A stretch of DNA of 62,412 nt, taken from contig CAIWRU010000145.1 of NCBI GenBank assembly GCA_903915155.1, positions 1-62,412 of the forward strand. The letters are read 5' to 3'. The notes below the pieces were generated by a model, which did no database searches, was not told the DNA's origin, and saw nothing but the letters and a program-made list of their open reading frames with translations. How positions within the stretch are numbered: the stretch's first letter is position 1; every line of letters starts with the position of its first letter. Positions 25,978 through 34,165 of the stretch are shown here, piece by piece. The stretch is from an uncultured Mucilaginibacter sp. (lineage in GTDB: Bacteria > Bacteroidota > Bacteroidia > Sphingobacteriales > Sphingobacteriaceae). Made by a program: the position numbers and the translations under genes.

Positions 25978-26057
25978 ATATCGAACACTGAATTTCGAAT
26001 GTCGAATATCGAAGTCTAACTTCATTATTCGGTGTTCAGTATTCGGTGTTCGATATT
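25978..26057 (+). repeat. AATATCGAACACTGAA inverted repeat, copy 2
   Basis: An ~80-nt imperfect palindrome matching the copy at 17191-17272 in both outer arms (ATATCGAACACTGAA and its complement) and the GAAGT/ACTTC centre. It touches the stop codon of the serine hydrolase gene and lies upstream of bshA. Confidence 0.75.
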
Positions 26058-27873
26058 ATAATCCTTTAGTAATGGCCTGGTATATAGCGTCCTGTATCCT
26101 CGGGCGTATGCGCAGGCTGGAAAGCTTGTCGGTTACTTTCGGGTTTACGCGGTTGGAGAGGAATACATACACTAAATTATATTTCGGGTCGACCCAAACG
26201 CAGGTGCCGGTGTAGCCGGTGTGGCCGTAGGTTTGCGGCGAGGCGAGTTCAGAGGGGTAATGGTGGTCGGTATCGGGATCCCACATATCAAAGCCTAAAC
26301 CACGGCGACTAACATTCGATTGTTTGGTAGTAAACAGGTCGACCGTTTGTGGTTTGATGTATAACGTACCTCCGTAACTGCCATGGTTCAGTATCATCTG
26401 GTATAAAATGGCCAGATCATTGGCGCTGGCAAAAAGGCCTGCATTGCCTGATACATTGCCGCATAGCGCCGCCGTTTGGTCTTCGGTATAACCAACGAGC
26501 AAAGTGTGGCGGAAAACCACATCATTTTCCGTGGGGATTATTTGTGCCACGGGGAAACGGTACAGTGGCAAATAACCGGCTGTTTGCATGCCGAGCGGCG
26601 AATAGAATTGCTGCTGCACATATTGGTTGAGGGGGAGTTGCGTAATAGTTTCGCTGATCTCCTTCATCAACACCATGCTTACATCGCTGTAAACATATTG
26701 TCCGCGGGTTTTTAGCGGCGATTTTAATATGTCCTGCCACATTACATCCATAAAATAATTCTTCCGCAAAAAATAGTTGTCGCTCACTTTGGTAGGGAAA
26801 GCGGCCGAAGAATCAATGCTATGGTCGGTTGGTTTTACTTTTTCATAGGTGGGGATGTCGGGTACCAAACCCGCCTGGTGGGTCATCAGTTCGCGAATGC
26901 GGATGTCGCTTTTATTACTGCCTTTTACCGAAGGTATGTAAGCCTCGATGGTGGAATCCAAATTGATTTTCCCCTGGTCGTACAGCTGCATTACCTCCAT
27001 TGTAGTAGCCGATACTTTGGTTAGCGAGGCTATATCGAAAATATCGGTCAGCTTATCGGGCTGCACATTATCGTAGGTATGGTAGCCATAGGCTTTGTTG
27101 TATATCACTTTGCCGTCCTTTGCTACTAAAACTACGCAGCCGGGCGTGGAGTGCGTGGCGATGGCCTCGCGGGCAATGGCATCAATGGGTAGCAAGTTGG
27201 CTGAATTAACGCCGGCATCCTCGGGCACGGTGTATTGCAAACGCACCTTATTGGTTAAAAAACCCATGTTGGCGCTGTAATTTGGCGCATAAGTATTACT
27301 TAGTTTTTGCGTGATAGCGACCCCGCCAAAAATGGCCTGGGCGCTGAAATAAGCAGATACCGGTGATATCCTTTCCGTCCAGATAACAGGTGCTGTTATC
27401 TGGACGGAAAGCTGTGCTAATGCATCGCCCTTGCCAAAAAGAGCAACTACTACATTTTTTAACTTTTGAGTTCGGGTTATAAAATTGATGATCTGCGGAT
27501 TGTTAGCATCGGCGCTGTTTAGCTGGATAATGATGGTGTTATACCATTTCAGGTCGGACGAAAGTGTGTTGATTCCTTTTGCAGCGGTATAATCGTTGCC
27601 ATTAATTACATCGACCTTGGCGTATTTATTCAGCAAGCTATCAAAGCCAGCCGAATATTGATTAGTAAAATGTATACTGGCAATTTTAAGTGTATTTAGA
27701 TTTTGTAGGGGGATAAGATATGAACCGTTATTTAACAACACGGTTGATTGCTGCACTTTGTTTTCTTCATCAACATAAGCCTTGCCCACAAGTGGTGGCT
27801 GCGCACATGCCGAATTAAATAAACTAAACACAAATAAAAAGAGCGCGGCAATATTCAGCCTATTTTTTCTCAT
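26056..27873 (-). CDS. Secreted serine hydrolase with beta-lactamase-type domain
   Basis: An exported protein (MRKNRLNIAALFLFVFSLFNSACAQ, signal peptide or lipoprotein). The first ~190 mature residues form an alpha/beta domain like the C-terminal domain of GH3 glycosidases. The remaining ~390 are a class C beta-lactamase/PBP4-type fold with FDIASLTKVSATTMEV (SxxK), YSDVSMVL (YxN-like) and YGHTGYTGTCVW (HTG). Such fusions are common in Bacteroidota beside GH3 or peptidoglycan-recycling genes. An in-frame ATG at 27888 adds five residues; both starts overlap the amidohydrolase stop. It holds a perfect inverted repeat in its coding region. Confidence 0.88.
   Translation of the reverse strand: MRKNRLNIAALFLFVFSLFNSACAQPPLVGKAYVDEENKVQQSTVLLNNGSYLIPLQNLNTLKIASIHFTNQYSAGFDSLLNKYAKVDVINGNDYTAAKGINTLSSDLKWYNTIIIQLNSADANNPQIINFITRTQKLKNVVVALFGKGDALAQLSVQITAPVIWTERISPVSAYFSAQAIFGGVAITQKLSNTYAPNYSANMGFLTNKVRLQYTVPEDAGVNSANLLPIDAIAREAIATHSTPGCVVLVAKDGKVIYNKAYGYHTYDNVQPDKLTDIFDIASLTKVSATTMEVMQLYDQGKINLDSTIEAYIPSVKGSNKSDIRIRELMTHQAGLVPDIPTYEKVKPTDHSIDSSAAFPTKVSDNYFLRKNYFMDVMWQDILKSPLKTRGQYVYSDVSMVLMKEISETITQLPLNQYVQQQFYSPLGMQTAGYLPLYRFPVAQIIPTENDVVFRHTLLVGYTEDQTAALCGNVSGNAGLFASANDLAILYQMILNHGSYGGTLYIKPQTVDLFTTKQSNVSRRGLGFDMWDPDTDHHYPSELASPQTYGHTGYTGTCVWVDPKYNLVYVFLSNRVNPKVTDKLSSLRIRPRIQDAIYQAITKGL
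27371..27411 (+). repeat. Perfect 19-bp inverted repeat inside a coding region
   Basis: CTTTCCGTCCAGATAACAG (27371-27389) and its exact complement (27393-27411) are separated by three bases. It lies within the GH3-like domain of the serine hydrolase and encodes LSVQITAPVIWTERIS on the minus strand. A hairpin of this strength is unusual inside a gene. Confidence 0.9.
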
Positions 27874-29500
27874 ATACTTTCTCACCATTTACATACGTTT
27901 TCAGCACCTTAACTTTTGGCAGGTCGGCGCCATTTACTTTCATAATATCATTATCCAGTATCACAAAGTCGGCATATTTGCCTGGTTCGATACTGCCTTT
28001 TTCTTTTTCTTCAAACTGCGCTTTGGCCGCCCAAATGGTTATGCCTCTTAAGGCCTGTTCCCTGTTTATCGCATTTTCGGGCTGGAAACCTTTTGCAGGG
28101 TAACCGGTCAAATCCTTACGCTCAACAGCCGCATAAAAAGTATAAATAGGGTTAATATTCTCAACCGGGAAATCGGTACCCAATGGCAGCCAACCGTTCT
28201 CATTTAATAATTGCTTATACGCATAAGCGGTTTTTAAACGCATCGGCCCCAAACGCTTGCCTGCCCAATACATATCGGATGTTGCATGTGTGGGCTGCAC
28301 TGATGGTATAATATTATACTGGCCAAATATGCCTACATCACCTGGATCAATAATTTGGGCATGTTCAATGCGCCATCGGCGGTCGTTCTTGCCATTTAAA
28401 ATACCGGCATATATTTTCAATATCACCCGGTTGGCGGAGTCGCCTATGGCATGTGTAGCCAGTTGGAAACCATGTGCATAGACTTTTTGGGCCACCTCCA
28501 GAAAATGTTGCGGACTGCTTAGCAAAAATCCGCGCCAGTTTTTTTGATCGGCATAAGGTTCCAATAAACACGCGCCTCTTGACCCCAGCGCACCATCGGC
28601 ATACATTTTAAAACAGCATACATTAAGACCGGGTGTTTTATAGGCGCCATGTTTAAATAGATAGTCATAGTTTTCGGGCCTGTCGGCCAGCATCATGAAT
28701 ATACGCATCTTCAGCTCGCCTTTATGCTGCAGCTCGGTAATGTTGTTTATCAGGGTATAGGGCTCGCCACAATCAGCTACGGTGGTTAAGCCAACGGCAA
28801 AACAATTACGCTGGCCATCTAAAAAAGCGTGGCGGGAAATGGTGTCATCAGGCTGGGGGATCTTGCGGGTAACGATGCCTACCGCATTATCAATCAATAC
28901 ACCCGTAAGCTTTCCTTTTATAGTTTCAATTACGCCGCCGTTAATGGTTTGCCCCGGTTTAATGCCGGCTATATTTAATGCAGCCTGGTTGGCGACTGCC
29001 GCATGCCCGTCGACCCGCGCCAACATCACCGGACGTACCGGGAAAAGGGAATCGAGCTTTGCCTTATCGGGGAACTGCTTGTTTTTCCAGAGATTCTGGT
29101 CCCAGCCATAGCCTATCAACCAGCCGTCAGTATTTTGTTTGGCGAAGGAATTTATGGTATCGACAATTGCCTGCCAACTGTTCAGTCCTTTCAGATTGGC
29201 TTCCTGTAAACCGAGGCCGTACTCATAAAAATGGGCATGTGCGTCAATAAAACCCGGATAAATAGCATGGCCACCGGCATCGATAACTTCGCGGGCGGTA
29301 TATTTTGTTTGAAGGGAACTATCGCCTACTGCAATAATTTTCCCGGCATTCACCACTAAACACTGCGCGGTAGAAAAACTGCTGTCGACCGTATAGATCA
29401 CGGCATTTTTAACCAGTAAGTCGGCATTATACTCCTTTTTTTGTTCCTTTTGCTGGCAGGCGGCAATAAAAAGAAGCAGTAAGGGCCATAATTTTTTCAT
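27860..29500 (-). CDS. Amidohydrolase family lipoprotein (YtcJ-like)
   Basis: A lipoprotein signal (LLLLFIAAC) anchors the protein. The rest is a family 3 metal-dependent amidohydrolase: LVKNAVIYTVDSS, YPGFIDAHAHFYEYG (metal His pair), a Lys/His middle region (FKMYADGALGSRGA, ATHAIGDSANR, RWRIEHAQII) and LPLGTDFPVENINP with the catalytic Asp. The C-terminus KGSIEPGKYADFVILD closes the beta sandwich. Length 546 aa is normal for YtcJ-type enzymes. The substrate is unknown. Its stop overlaps the serine hydrolase start, so the two are one operon. Confidence 0.9.
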   Translation of the reverse strand: MKKLWPLLLLFIAACQQKEQKKEYNADLLVKNAVIYTVDSSFSTAQCLVVNAGKIIAVGDSSLQTKYTAREVIDAGGHAIYPGFIDAHAHFYEYGLGLQEANLKGLNSWQAIVDTINSFAKQNTDGWLIGYGWDQNLWKNKQFPDKAKLDSLFPVRPVMLARVDGHAAVANQAALNIAGIKPGQTINGGVIETIKGKLTGVLIDNAVGIVTRKIPQPDDTISRHAFLDGQRNCFAVGLTTVADCGEPYTLINNITELQHKGELKMRIFMMLADRPENYDYLFKHGAYKTPGLNVCCFKMYADGALGSRGACLLEPYADQKNWRGFLLSSPQHFLEVAQKVYAHGFQLATHAIGDSANRVILKIYAGILNGKNDRRWRIEHAQIIDPGDVGIFGQYNIIPSVQPTHATSDMYWAGKRLGPMRLKTAYAYKQLLNENGWLPLGTDFPVENINPIYTFYAAVERKDLTGYPAKGFQPENAINREQALRGITIWAAKAQFEEKEKGSIEPGKYADFVILDNDIMKVNGADLPKVKVLKTYVNGEKVYEKK

Positions 29501-29522
29501 CAGAATTATTATTCGTTATGAA

Positions 29523-29640
29523 TTTGTTTTTTAGCGGCACTCATGAGTGCTACGCAGTTTGTTTTTTAATGGTGATGAAGCTATCATGAGCTATATTCAT
29601 TTTGTTTTTTGAGTGGCAGCTCATGATGGTTTCATAGGCA
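29523..29640 (+). repeat. Three diverged tandem units with TTTGTTTTTT and TCATGA
   Basis: TTTGTTTTTT occurs at 29523, 29558 and 29601. Each is followed within ~30 nt by a TCATGA core; the first sits in a perfect 14-bp palindrome (29537-29550, GCACTCATGAGTGC). The units are 35-43 bp. They occupy the 5' side of the 29501-29826 gap, between the amidohydrolase and the toxin-antitoxin operon. Confidence 0.55.
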
Positions 29641-29753
29641 GTTGCGATGTTGCAAGTTTAATTAAAACTGTAAACTATATACAACTAACAATTGATAAAA
29701 AAGTTATGATGATGAGTAAAATTATTGTGAATGAAATATTCGCGCTTGTTATG

Positions 29754-29809
29754 TACAAATTTGTATCGTAATAAAAGCTTTTAAATTTACAGACAGATAC
29801 GTATATTTG
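29754..29809 (+). promoter_or_regulatory. Toxin-antitoxin promoter region with palindromic operator candidate
   Basis: TACAAATTTGTA (29754-29765) is a perfect 12-bp palindrome. TATATTTG at 29802-29809 fits the Bacteroidota -7 box TAnnTTTG and lies 17 bp before the antitoxin ATG. A clear TTG box at the usual distance is lacking. Antitoxins of this type usually bind a palindrome near their own promoter, so the 12-bp site is a natural candidate. Confidence 0.45.
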
Positions 29810-29826
29810 AATAAAACACACGTGTT

Positions 29827-30072
29827 ATGACAACCAAGTTAACATTAACGGTAGAAGAGGAAGTTATAAAAAGGGCAAAATTATATGCGAAGAATACAGG
29901 CCGAAGTTTGTCGGAATTAATTGAAACCTATTTGGAGACGCTAACCGAAGAAAACCAGGAAACACAGCAAATTTCTCCCAAGTTGAAAAAACTGGCAGGC
30001 ACCATTAAACTGCCCGCTGACTTCGATGAGAAAAAGGAATTGCGCGCATATTTTGAAAGCAAGCACTTATGA
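29827..30072 (+). CDS. Antitoxin of type II PIN module (DUF6364-like, ribbon-helix-helix)
   Basis: An 81-residue protein whose start, TTKLTLTVEEEVIKRAKLYAKNTGRSLSELIETYLETL, has the pattern of a ribbon-helix-helix DNA-binding domain: a short beta strand, then two helices. The C-terminal ~35 residues (ISPKLKKLAGTIKLPADFDEKKELRAYFESK) should wrap the toxin. DUF6364-type antitoxins precede PIN toxins in this arrangement. Its stop overlaps the toxin start by four bases. Confidence 0.85.
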   Translation: MTTKLTLTVEEEVIKRAKLYAKNTGRSLSELIETYLETLTEENQETQQISPKLKKLAGTIKLPADFDEKKELRAYFESKHL

Positions 30073-30482
30073 GGAATGTTTTTGTTGATACCAATATCCT
30101 GATCGACCTGCTTGCTGATCGACCTCCATTCAGCAAGTTCGCCATAACCCTTTTTGATTTAGCGGAAAAGAAAAAAGTGAAGCTTTTCACCTCCTCTCAC
30201 TCATTTGCGACAACGCATTACTTATTAAAAAAACATGTTGGGGAAAAAGAACTAAAAGCTTTGCTATACGCTTTATTGGATTTCATCGACCTAATAGCAA
30301 TTGACATCTTCATTATTAAAAAGAGCCTGTTATCTAATCATAAAGATTTTGAAGATGCTATTCAGATCTTCGCCGCAAATTCAGTGACAGACCTGGATTT
30401 TATTGTAACCAGGAACTTGAAAGATTTTAAAGATGCTGGCGTAACGGTATTGCCGCCTGATGAGGTGATCGGTTATTTGTAA
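30069..30482 (+). CDS. PIN-domain toxin (VapC-like RNase)
   Basis: The 137-residue PIN fold carries the acidic residues that bind Mg2+/Mn2+: VFVDTNILIDLL near the N-terminus, KDFEDAIQIFAA (Glu-Asp) and LDFIVTRNLKDFKDAGV near the end. Such toxins cleave tRNA or rRNA and are held inactive by the antitoxin. The coding start ATGAGG overlaps the antitoxin stop by four bases, giving translational coupling. The family is complete, with no visible damage. Confidence 0.9.
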   Translation: MRNVFVDTNILIDLLADRPPFSKFAITLFDLAEKKKVKLFTSSHSFATTHYLLKKHVGEKELKALLYALLDFIDLIAIDIFIIKKSLLSNHKDFEDAIQIFAANSVTDLDFIVTRNLKDFKDAGVTVLPPDEVIGYL

Positions 30483-30667
30483 GCCACAAGAGTTACGTAC
30501 CTACGCACGATTTTCCTTTGTTTATTATTTTCTACCAACATATAGACCTTATGGGGGCTTAAAGCCTGGCTTAACACGCTTAAATAAATCCACCACGATT
30601 TGTAACGTTAATTACTACCGAACGTCCTATTTCTGCCTGCAAATATTTAATTTAGCACTCGAAAAAT

Positions 30668-30683
30668 TCCGCCGCGTGGCGGA
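30668..30683 (+). other. Short GC hairpin ahead of mutL
   Basis: TCCGCC-GCGT-GGCGGA lies 18 bp before the mutL ATG. It would sit in the 5' leader of mutL mRNA. No T-run follows, so it is not a terminator. The rest of 30483-30667 shows no gene. Confidence 0.4.
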
Positions 30684-30701
30684 GAAGGGAAATTTATTTA
30701 A

Positions 30702-32561
30702 ATGCCAGATATTATCCAGCTTTTACCTGATGCTGTTGCCAACCAGATCGCTGCCGGCGAGGTGGTGCAACGCCCCGCATCGGCAGTGAAGGAATTGATA
30801 GAGAACGCGATTGATGCAGGCGCGGATAAGATACAACTGATACTTAAGGACGCTGGAAAATCACTGATACAGGTGATTGACAATGGCTGCGGGATGAGCC
30901 TTACCGATGCGCGCATGGCTTTTGAGCGCCATGCTACCTCGAAAATAAAAAAAGCCGATGACCTGTTTGCCATCCGAACGATGGGTTTCCGTGGCGAAGC
31001 TATGGCGTCTATTGCTGCTATAGCCCAGGTTGAACTGCGCACCCGTCGCCATGAAGATGAGCTGGGTACGTGCATTTTTATTGAAGGATCGGAAGTATTG
31101 AGCCAGGAGGCATGCTCGGTAGGCACCGGGACATCAATAATGGTTAAGAACCTGTTTTTTAACACGCCCGCCCGCCGTAATTTTTTAAAAAGCAACCCGG
31201 TGGAAATGCGCCATATTATCGACGATTTTCAGCGGGTGGCATTGGCAAACCCAGGCATATTTTTTACCATGCACCATGACGGGCAGGAGGTTTATCATTT
31301 ACCTGCTACTACATTAAAACAACGCATAGTGCACCTGTTGGGTAACAACTATAACCAGCGGTTGGTGCCGGTTGAGGAAGATACCACCATTATTAAATTG
31401 CACGGTTTTGTGGGCAAGCCCGAGTTCGCCCGTAAAACACGTGGCGAACAGTTCTTTTTTGTGAACAACAGGTTTATAAAGGATGCGTACCTGAACCATG
31501 CTGTGCTTACAGCATTTGCTGAGCTGCTGCCTGATGAAACCTACCCGTTGTATGTGCTGTTTATTGACATCGACCCATCAAAAATTGATATTAACGTTCA
31601 TCCTACAAAAACTGAAATAAAGTACCAGGATGAAAAGGCAATTTACGCCATTATCCGTTCGGCGGTGAAGCGTTCATTGGGCCGATATAATATTACCCCC
31701 AGTTTGGATTTTGACCAGGAGAACAGCATTGAGCATTTGATAACGCCAAAGCCTTTCGAGGAAATTGTTGCGCCAACTATTGCTTTCAATCCTGATTTTA
31801 ACCCGTTCGCGGCTGAGAAAAAGGCGGACAGGGAAATTCCTTTCCTGCGAAATGCAGGCGACAGGCGGGACTCACCCATCCCCAAAAACTGGGATACGCT
31901 GTATGAGATCAGTAAACGCGAATCGCCCGTACAGCATGAAATGCACCAGGAAAGGAACATAGCCGTTGATGAGCAGGAGATCACCAAATCAAGCGAGCGG
32001 CAATTATTCCAGATACATAACCGGTTCATATTGTCGCAAATAAAATCGGGGTTTATGCTGATCAGTCAACAGGCGGCGCATGAGCGGGTGTTGTACGAGC
32101 GTTTTTTACAGCAGCTGCAAACGCATTCGGGCGTTAGTCAACAAAGCCTTTTTCCGCAATCGGTTACACTAAACAGCGCCGATTTTGAGTTATTAAGGGA
32201 GCTTTTGCCCGACGTACGCGCGCTGGGTTTTGACATACGAGAGTTTGGTAAAAATACCATAGTGGTTGAGGGCATCCCGGCCGACCTGAATAATGTAGGT
32301 GAGGAACAGTTACTGGAACAATTGCTGGAAGGTTTCAAAAACAACCTGGCCATATTAAGGCTGGATAAGCGCGATAACCTGGCACGGTCATTGGCGCGCA
32401 ACGCGGCGATAAAGGCAGGCACGCGCATGTCGCTTGAAGAAATGAATTTGTTGATAGACCAACTTTTTGCCTGCCAAATGCCTAACGTTGCATTGAATGG
32501 AAAGCCTGTAATTAGTACCTTTACATTAACCGAATTATTAGAACGATTTGAAAAGAGTTGA
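30702..32561 (+). CDS. mutL: DNA mismatch repair protein MutL
   Basis: MutL links mismatch recognition by MutS to strand incision. The GHKL ATPase N-terminus shows IAAGEVVQRPASAVKELIENAIDAGA, DNGCGM, ATSKI and TMGFRGEAMASIAAIA. The transducer domain has INVHPTKTEIKYQDE. The C-terminal dimerisation/endonuclease part begins after a variable linker (~residues 340-420). There the endonuclease motif usually written DQHAAHER reads SQQAAHER, so the leading Asp is Ser. Length 619 aa is normal. It is followed 68 bp later by rhomboid genes. Confidence 0.96.
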   Translation: MPDIIQLLPDAVANQIAAGEVVQRPASAVKELIENAIDAGADKIQLILKDAGKSLIQVIDNGCGMSLTDARMAFERHATSKIKKADDLFAIRTMGFRGEAMASIAAIAQVELRTRRHEDELGTCIFIEGSEVLSQEACSVGTGTSIMVKNLFFNTPARRNFLKSNPVEMRHIIDDFQRVALANPGIFFTMHHDGQEVYHLPATTLKQRIVHLLGNNYNQRLVPVEEDTTIIKLHGFVGKPEFARKTRGEQFFFVNNRFIKDAYLNHAVLTAFAELLPDETYPLYVLFIDIDPSKIDINVHPTKTEIKYQDEKAIYAIIRSAVKRSLGRYNITPSLDFDQENSIEHLITPKPFEEIVAPTIAFNPDFNPFAAEKKADREIPFLRNAGDRRDSPIPKNWDTLYEISKRESPVQHEMHQERNIAVDEQEITKSSERQLFQIHNRFILSQIKSGFMLISQQAAHERVLYERFLQQLQTHSGVSQQSLFPQSVTLNSADFELLRELLPDVRALGFDIREFGKNTIVVEGIPADLNNVGEEQLLEQLLEGFKNNLAILRLDKRDNLARSLARNAAIKAGTRMSLEEMNLLIDQLFACQMPNVALNGKPVISTFTLTELLERFEKS

Positions 32562-32629
32562 AGGTTGAAAGTGCAAAGTTGAAAGCAAAAACTATTGATA
32601 ATTAAAAAAACTTTATATACAGTTAACAC

Positions 32630-33334
32630 ATGGCATCTCCTTTTAGCAATATTTCGCCGGTTGTAAAAAACCTGCTTATAATTAACCTGATCTGTTTTTT
32701 ACCTTACATTTTTTTAAATGGAGACCAGTACAATAACCTGGTTGTCTCTCATTTTGGTGTATTCTATTTCGCTTCACCACTTTTTAAGCCGTGGCAGATC
32801 ATAACCTATATGTTTTTGCACGGTGGCTGGGAGCATATACTATTTAATATGTTCGCGCTGTTTTCTTTCGGGCCGATACTGGAATACACTATAGGTTCAA
32901 AGAAATTCTTCAACCTGTATTTTATCTGCGGTATTGGCGCGGTACTTTTCCAAATGATAGTACAGGCTATAGAAATACACTCGCTTACCGGGAGCTTTGT
33001 TGTGACAAATAATACACCGATTTATGACCAGGTAGTTCTTCAAAAGGTAGCTGCTATTTATTATGGACCGGTTGTTGGAGCCTCAGGTGCCATATTTGGT
33101 GTGTTGGTAGCCTTCGGGATGCTATTTCCAAACCTTGAGCTCATGATATTGTTTATACCCGTGCCTGTTAAAGCCAAATACATTATACCTGTGTATATCA
33201 TATTTGAAATCATTAGCAGCGCCGGGGTTTTCGGTAGCGACAATGTTGCGCACTTAGCGCATTTAGGGGGCGCGTTAATTGCATTTATACTAATAAAAAT
33301 TTGGGGGATAAAAAGGCCCAATAGTTATTATTAA
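32630..33334 (+). CDS. Rhomboid-family intramembrane serine protease
   Basis: A 234-residue polytopic membrane protease with about six helices. HGGWEHILFNMFALFSFGP matches the conserved helix-2 region. VVGASGAIFGVLVAFG holds the GxSG nucleophile Ser, and NVAHLAHLGGALIAFIL holds the catalytic His. The loop after helix 2 is long (~30 residues). It is 18 bp upstream of a second, divergent rhomboid gene, so they are probably co-transcribed. Confidence 0.93.
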   Translation: MASPFSNISPVVKNLLIINLICFLPYIFLNGDQYNNLVVSHFGVFYFASPLFKPWQIITYMFLHGGWEHILFNMFALFSFGPILEYTIGSKKFFNLYFICGIGAVLFQMIVQAIEIHSLTGSFVVTNNTPIYDQVVLQKVAAIYYGPVVGASGAIFGVLVAFGMLFPNLELMILFIPVPVKAKYIIPVYIIFEIISSAGVFGSDNVAHLAHLGGALIAFILIKIWGIKRPNSYY

Positions 33335-33352
33335 ATTTAGGCAGATAATACT

Positions 33353-34165
33353 ATGCACACACCCTGGAAAAATTTAACTGATAATACCCCTAAGACCATT
33401 AGTAAACTCTATTGGCTTATTGGAATTAATGTTATTGTTTTTTTAGTAACGATAGTTTATGCGCCTGCCAATGTTGCGCTTCGGTTGCCCTCGAACCTGC
33501 CAGCGCTTTTGGCGCATTTCTGGTCGCCGCTTAGCTACCTGTTTGTTCATGATGGGTTTATCAGCATCATTTTTAATTTATTATGGCTGTACTGGATGGG
33601 GCAGCTATTTGAATCATATTTAGGCGACGACCGTTTGGTAGGCATTTACCTTCTGGGCGGTATTTCGGGCGCGGTGTTGTTTGTTACAGTTTTCAATTTA
33701 GTACCCGGTTTTGCGGGCAGCGGGGCATTGATCAGCGGCGCATCTGCCAGTATAGTGGCCATTGTGGTAGCCACCGCTACCTTGTTACCCAATGTTGAGA
33801 TAAGGCTGTTTATATGGCCGGTAAAGCTGAAGTGGCTGGTGGTGATCTATGCCATATTCGATCTTATAAATTTTAATGCTTTTGGTTTTAGTGTAATAAC
33901 AGCACATATAGGCGCAGGCTTATTTGCTTTTTTTTATATTAAACAATTACAAAAGGGCTCCGACTGGATAAAAGGCATTATCAACCTTTTTAAACGCCGG
34001 GGGCCATTGAAGGTGGCCTCAAAAAATCCGCTTAAACGAACATCAGCGCGCCCCAGGCAGGATGAAGTTGATGCGATATTGGATAAAATATCAAAGGCTG
34101 GGTATGAAAGTTTAAGCAAGGAAGAGAAAGAAGTACTATTTCGCGCAAGCAAAAATGAAAGTTAA
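33353..34165 (+). CDS. Second rhomboid-family protein with cytoplasmic C-terminal tail
   Basis: A 270-residue paralogue. HDGFISIIFNLLWLYWMG aligns with the helix-2 motif; LISGASASIVAIVVATATL has Ser in a GASAS context instead of GASG, and VITAHIGAGLFAFFYI has the His. So the Ser-His dyad may be kept but the surrounding motif is altered. About 70 soluble residues follow the last helix and end in a small helical motif, RQDEVDAILDKISKAGYESLSKEEKEVLF, seen in other Bacteroidota rhomboids. The next gene starts within its last 11 bases. Confidence 0.9.
   Translation: MHTPWKNLTDNTPKTISKLYWLIGINVIVFLVTIVYAPANVALRLPSNLPALLAHFWSPLSYLFVHDGFISIIFNLLWLYWMGQLFESYLGDDRLVGIYLLGGISGAVLFVTVFNLVPGFAGSGALISGASASIVAIVVATATLLPNVEIRLFIWPVKLKWLVVIYAIFDLINFNAFGFSVITAHIGAGLFAFFYIKQLQKGSDWIKGIINLFKRRGPLKVASKNPLKRTSARPRQDEVDAILDKISKAGYESLSKEEKEVLFRASKNES

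Noticed and set aside
29523..29640. Possible CRISPR-like array
   Set aside because: Only three diverged units with unequal spacing; no cas genes nearby.
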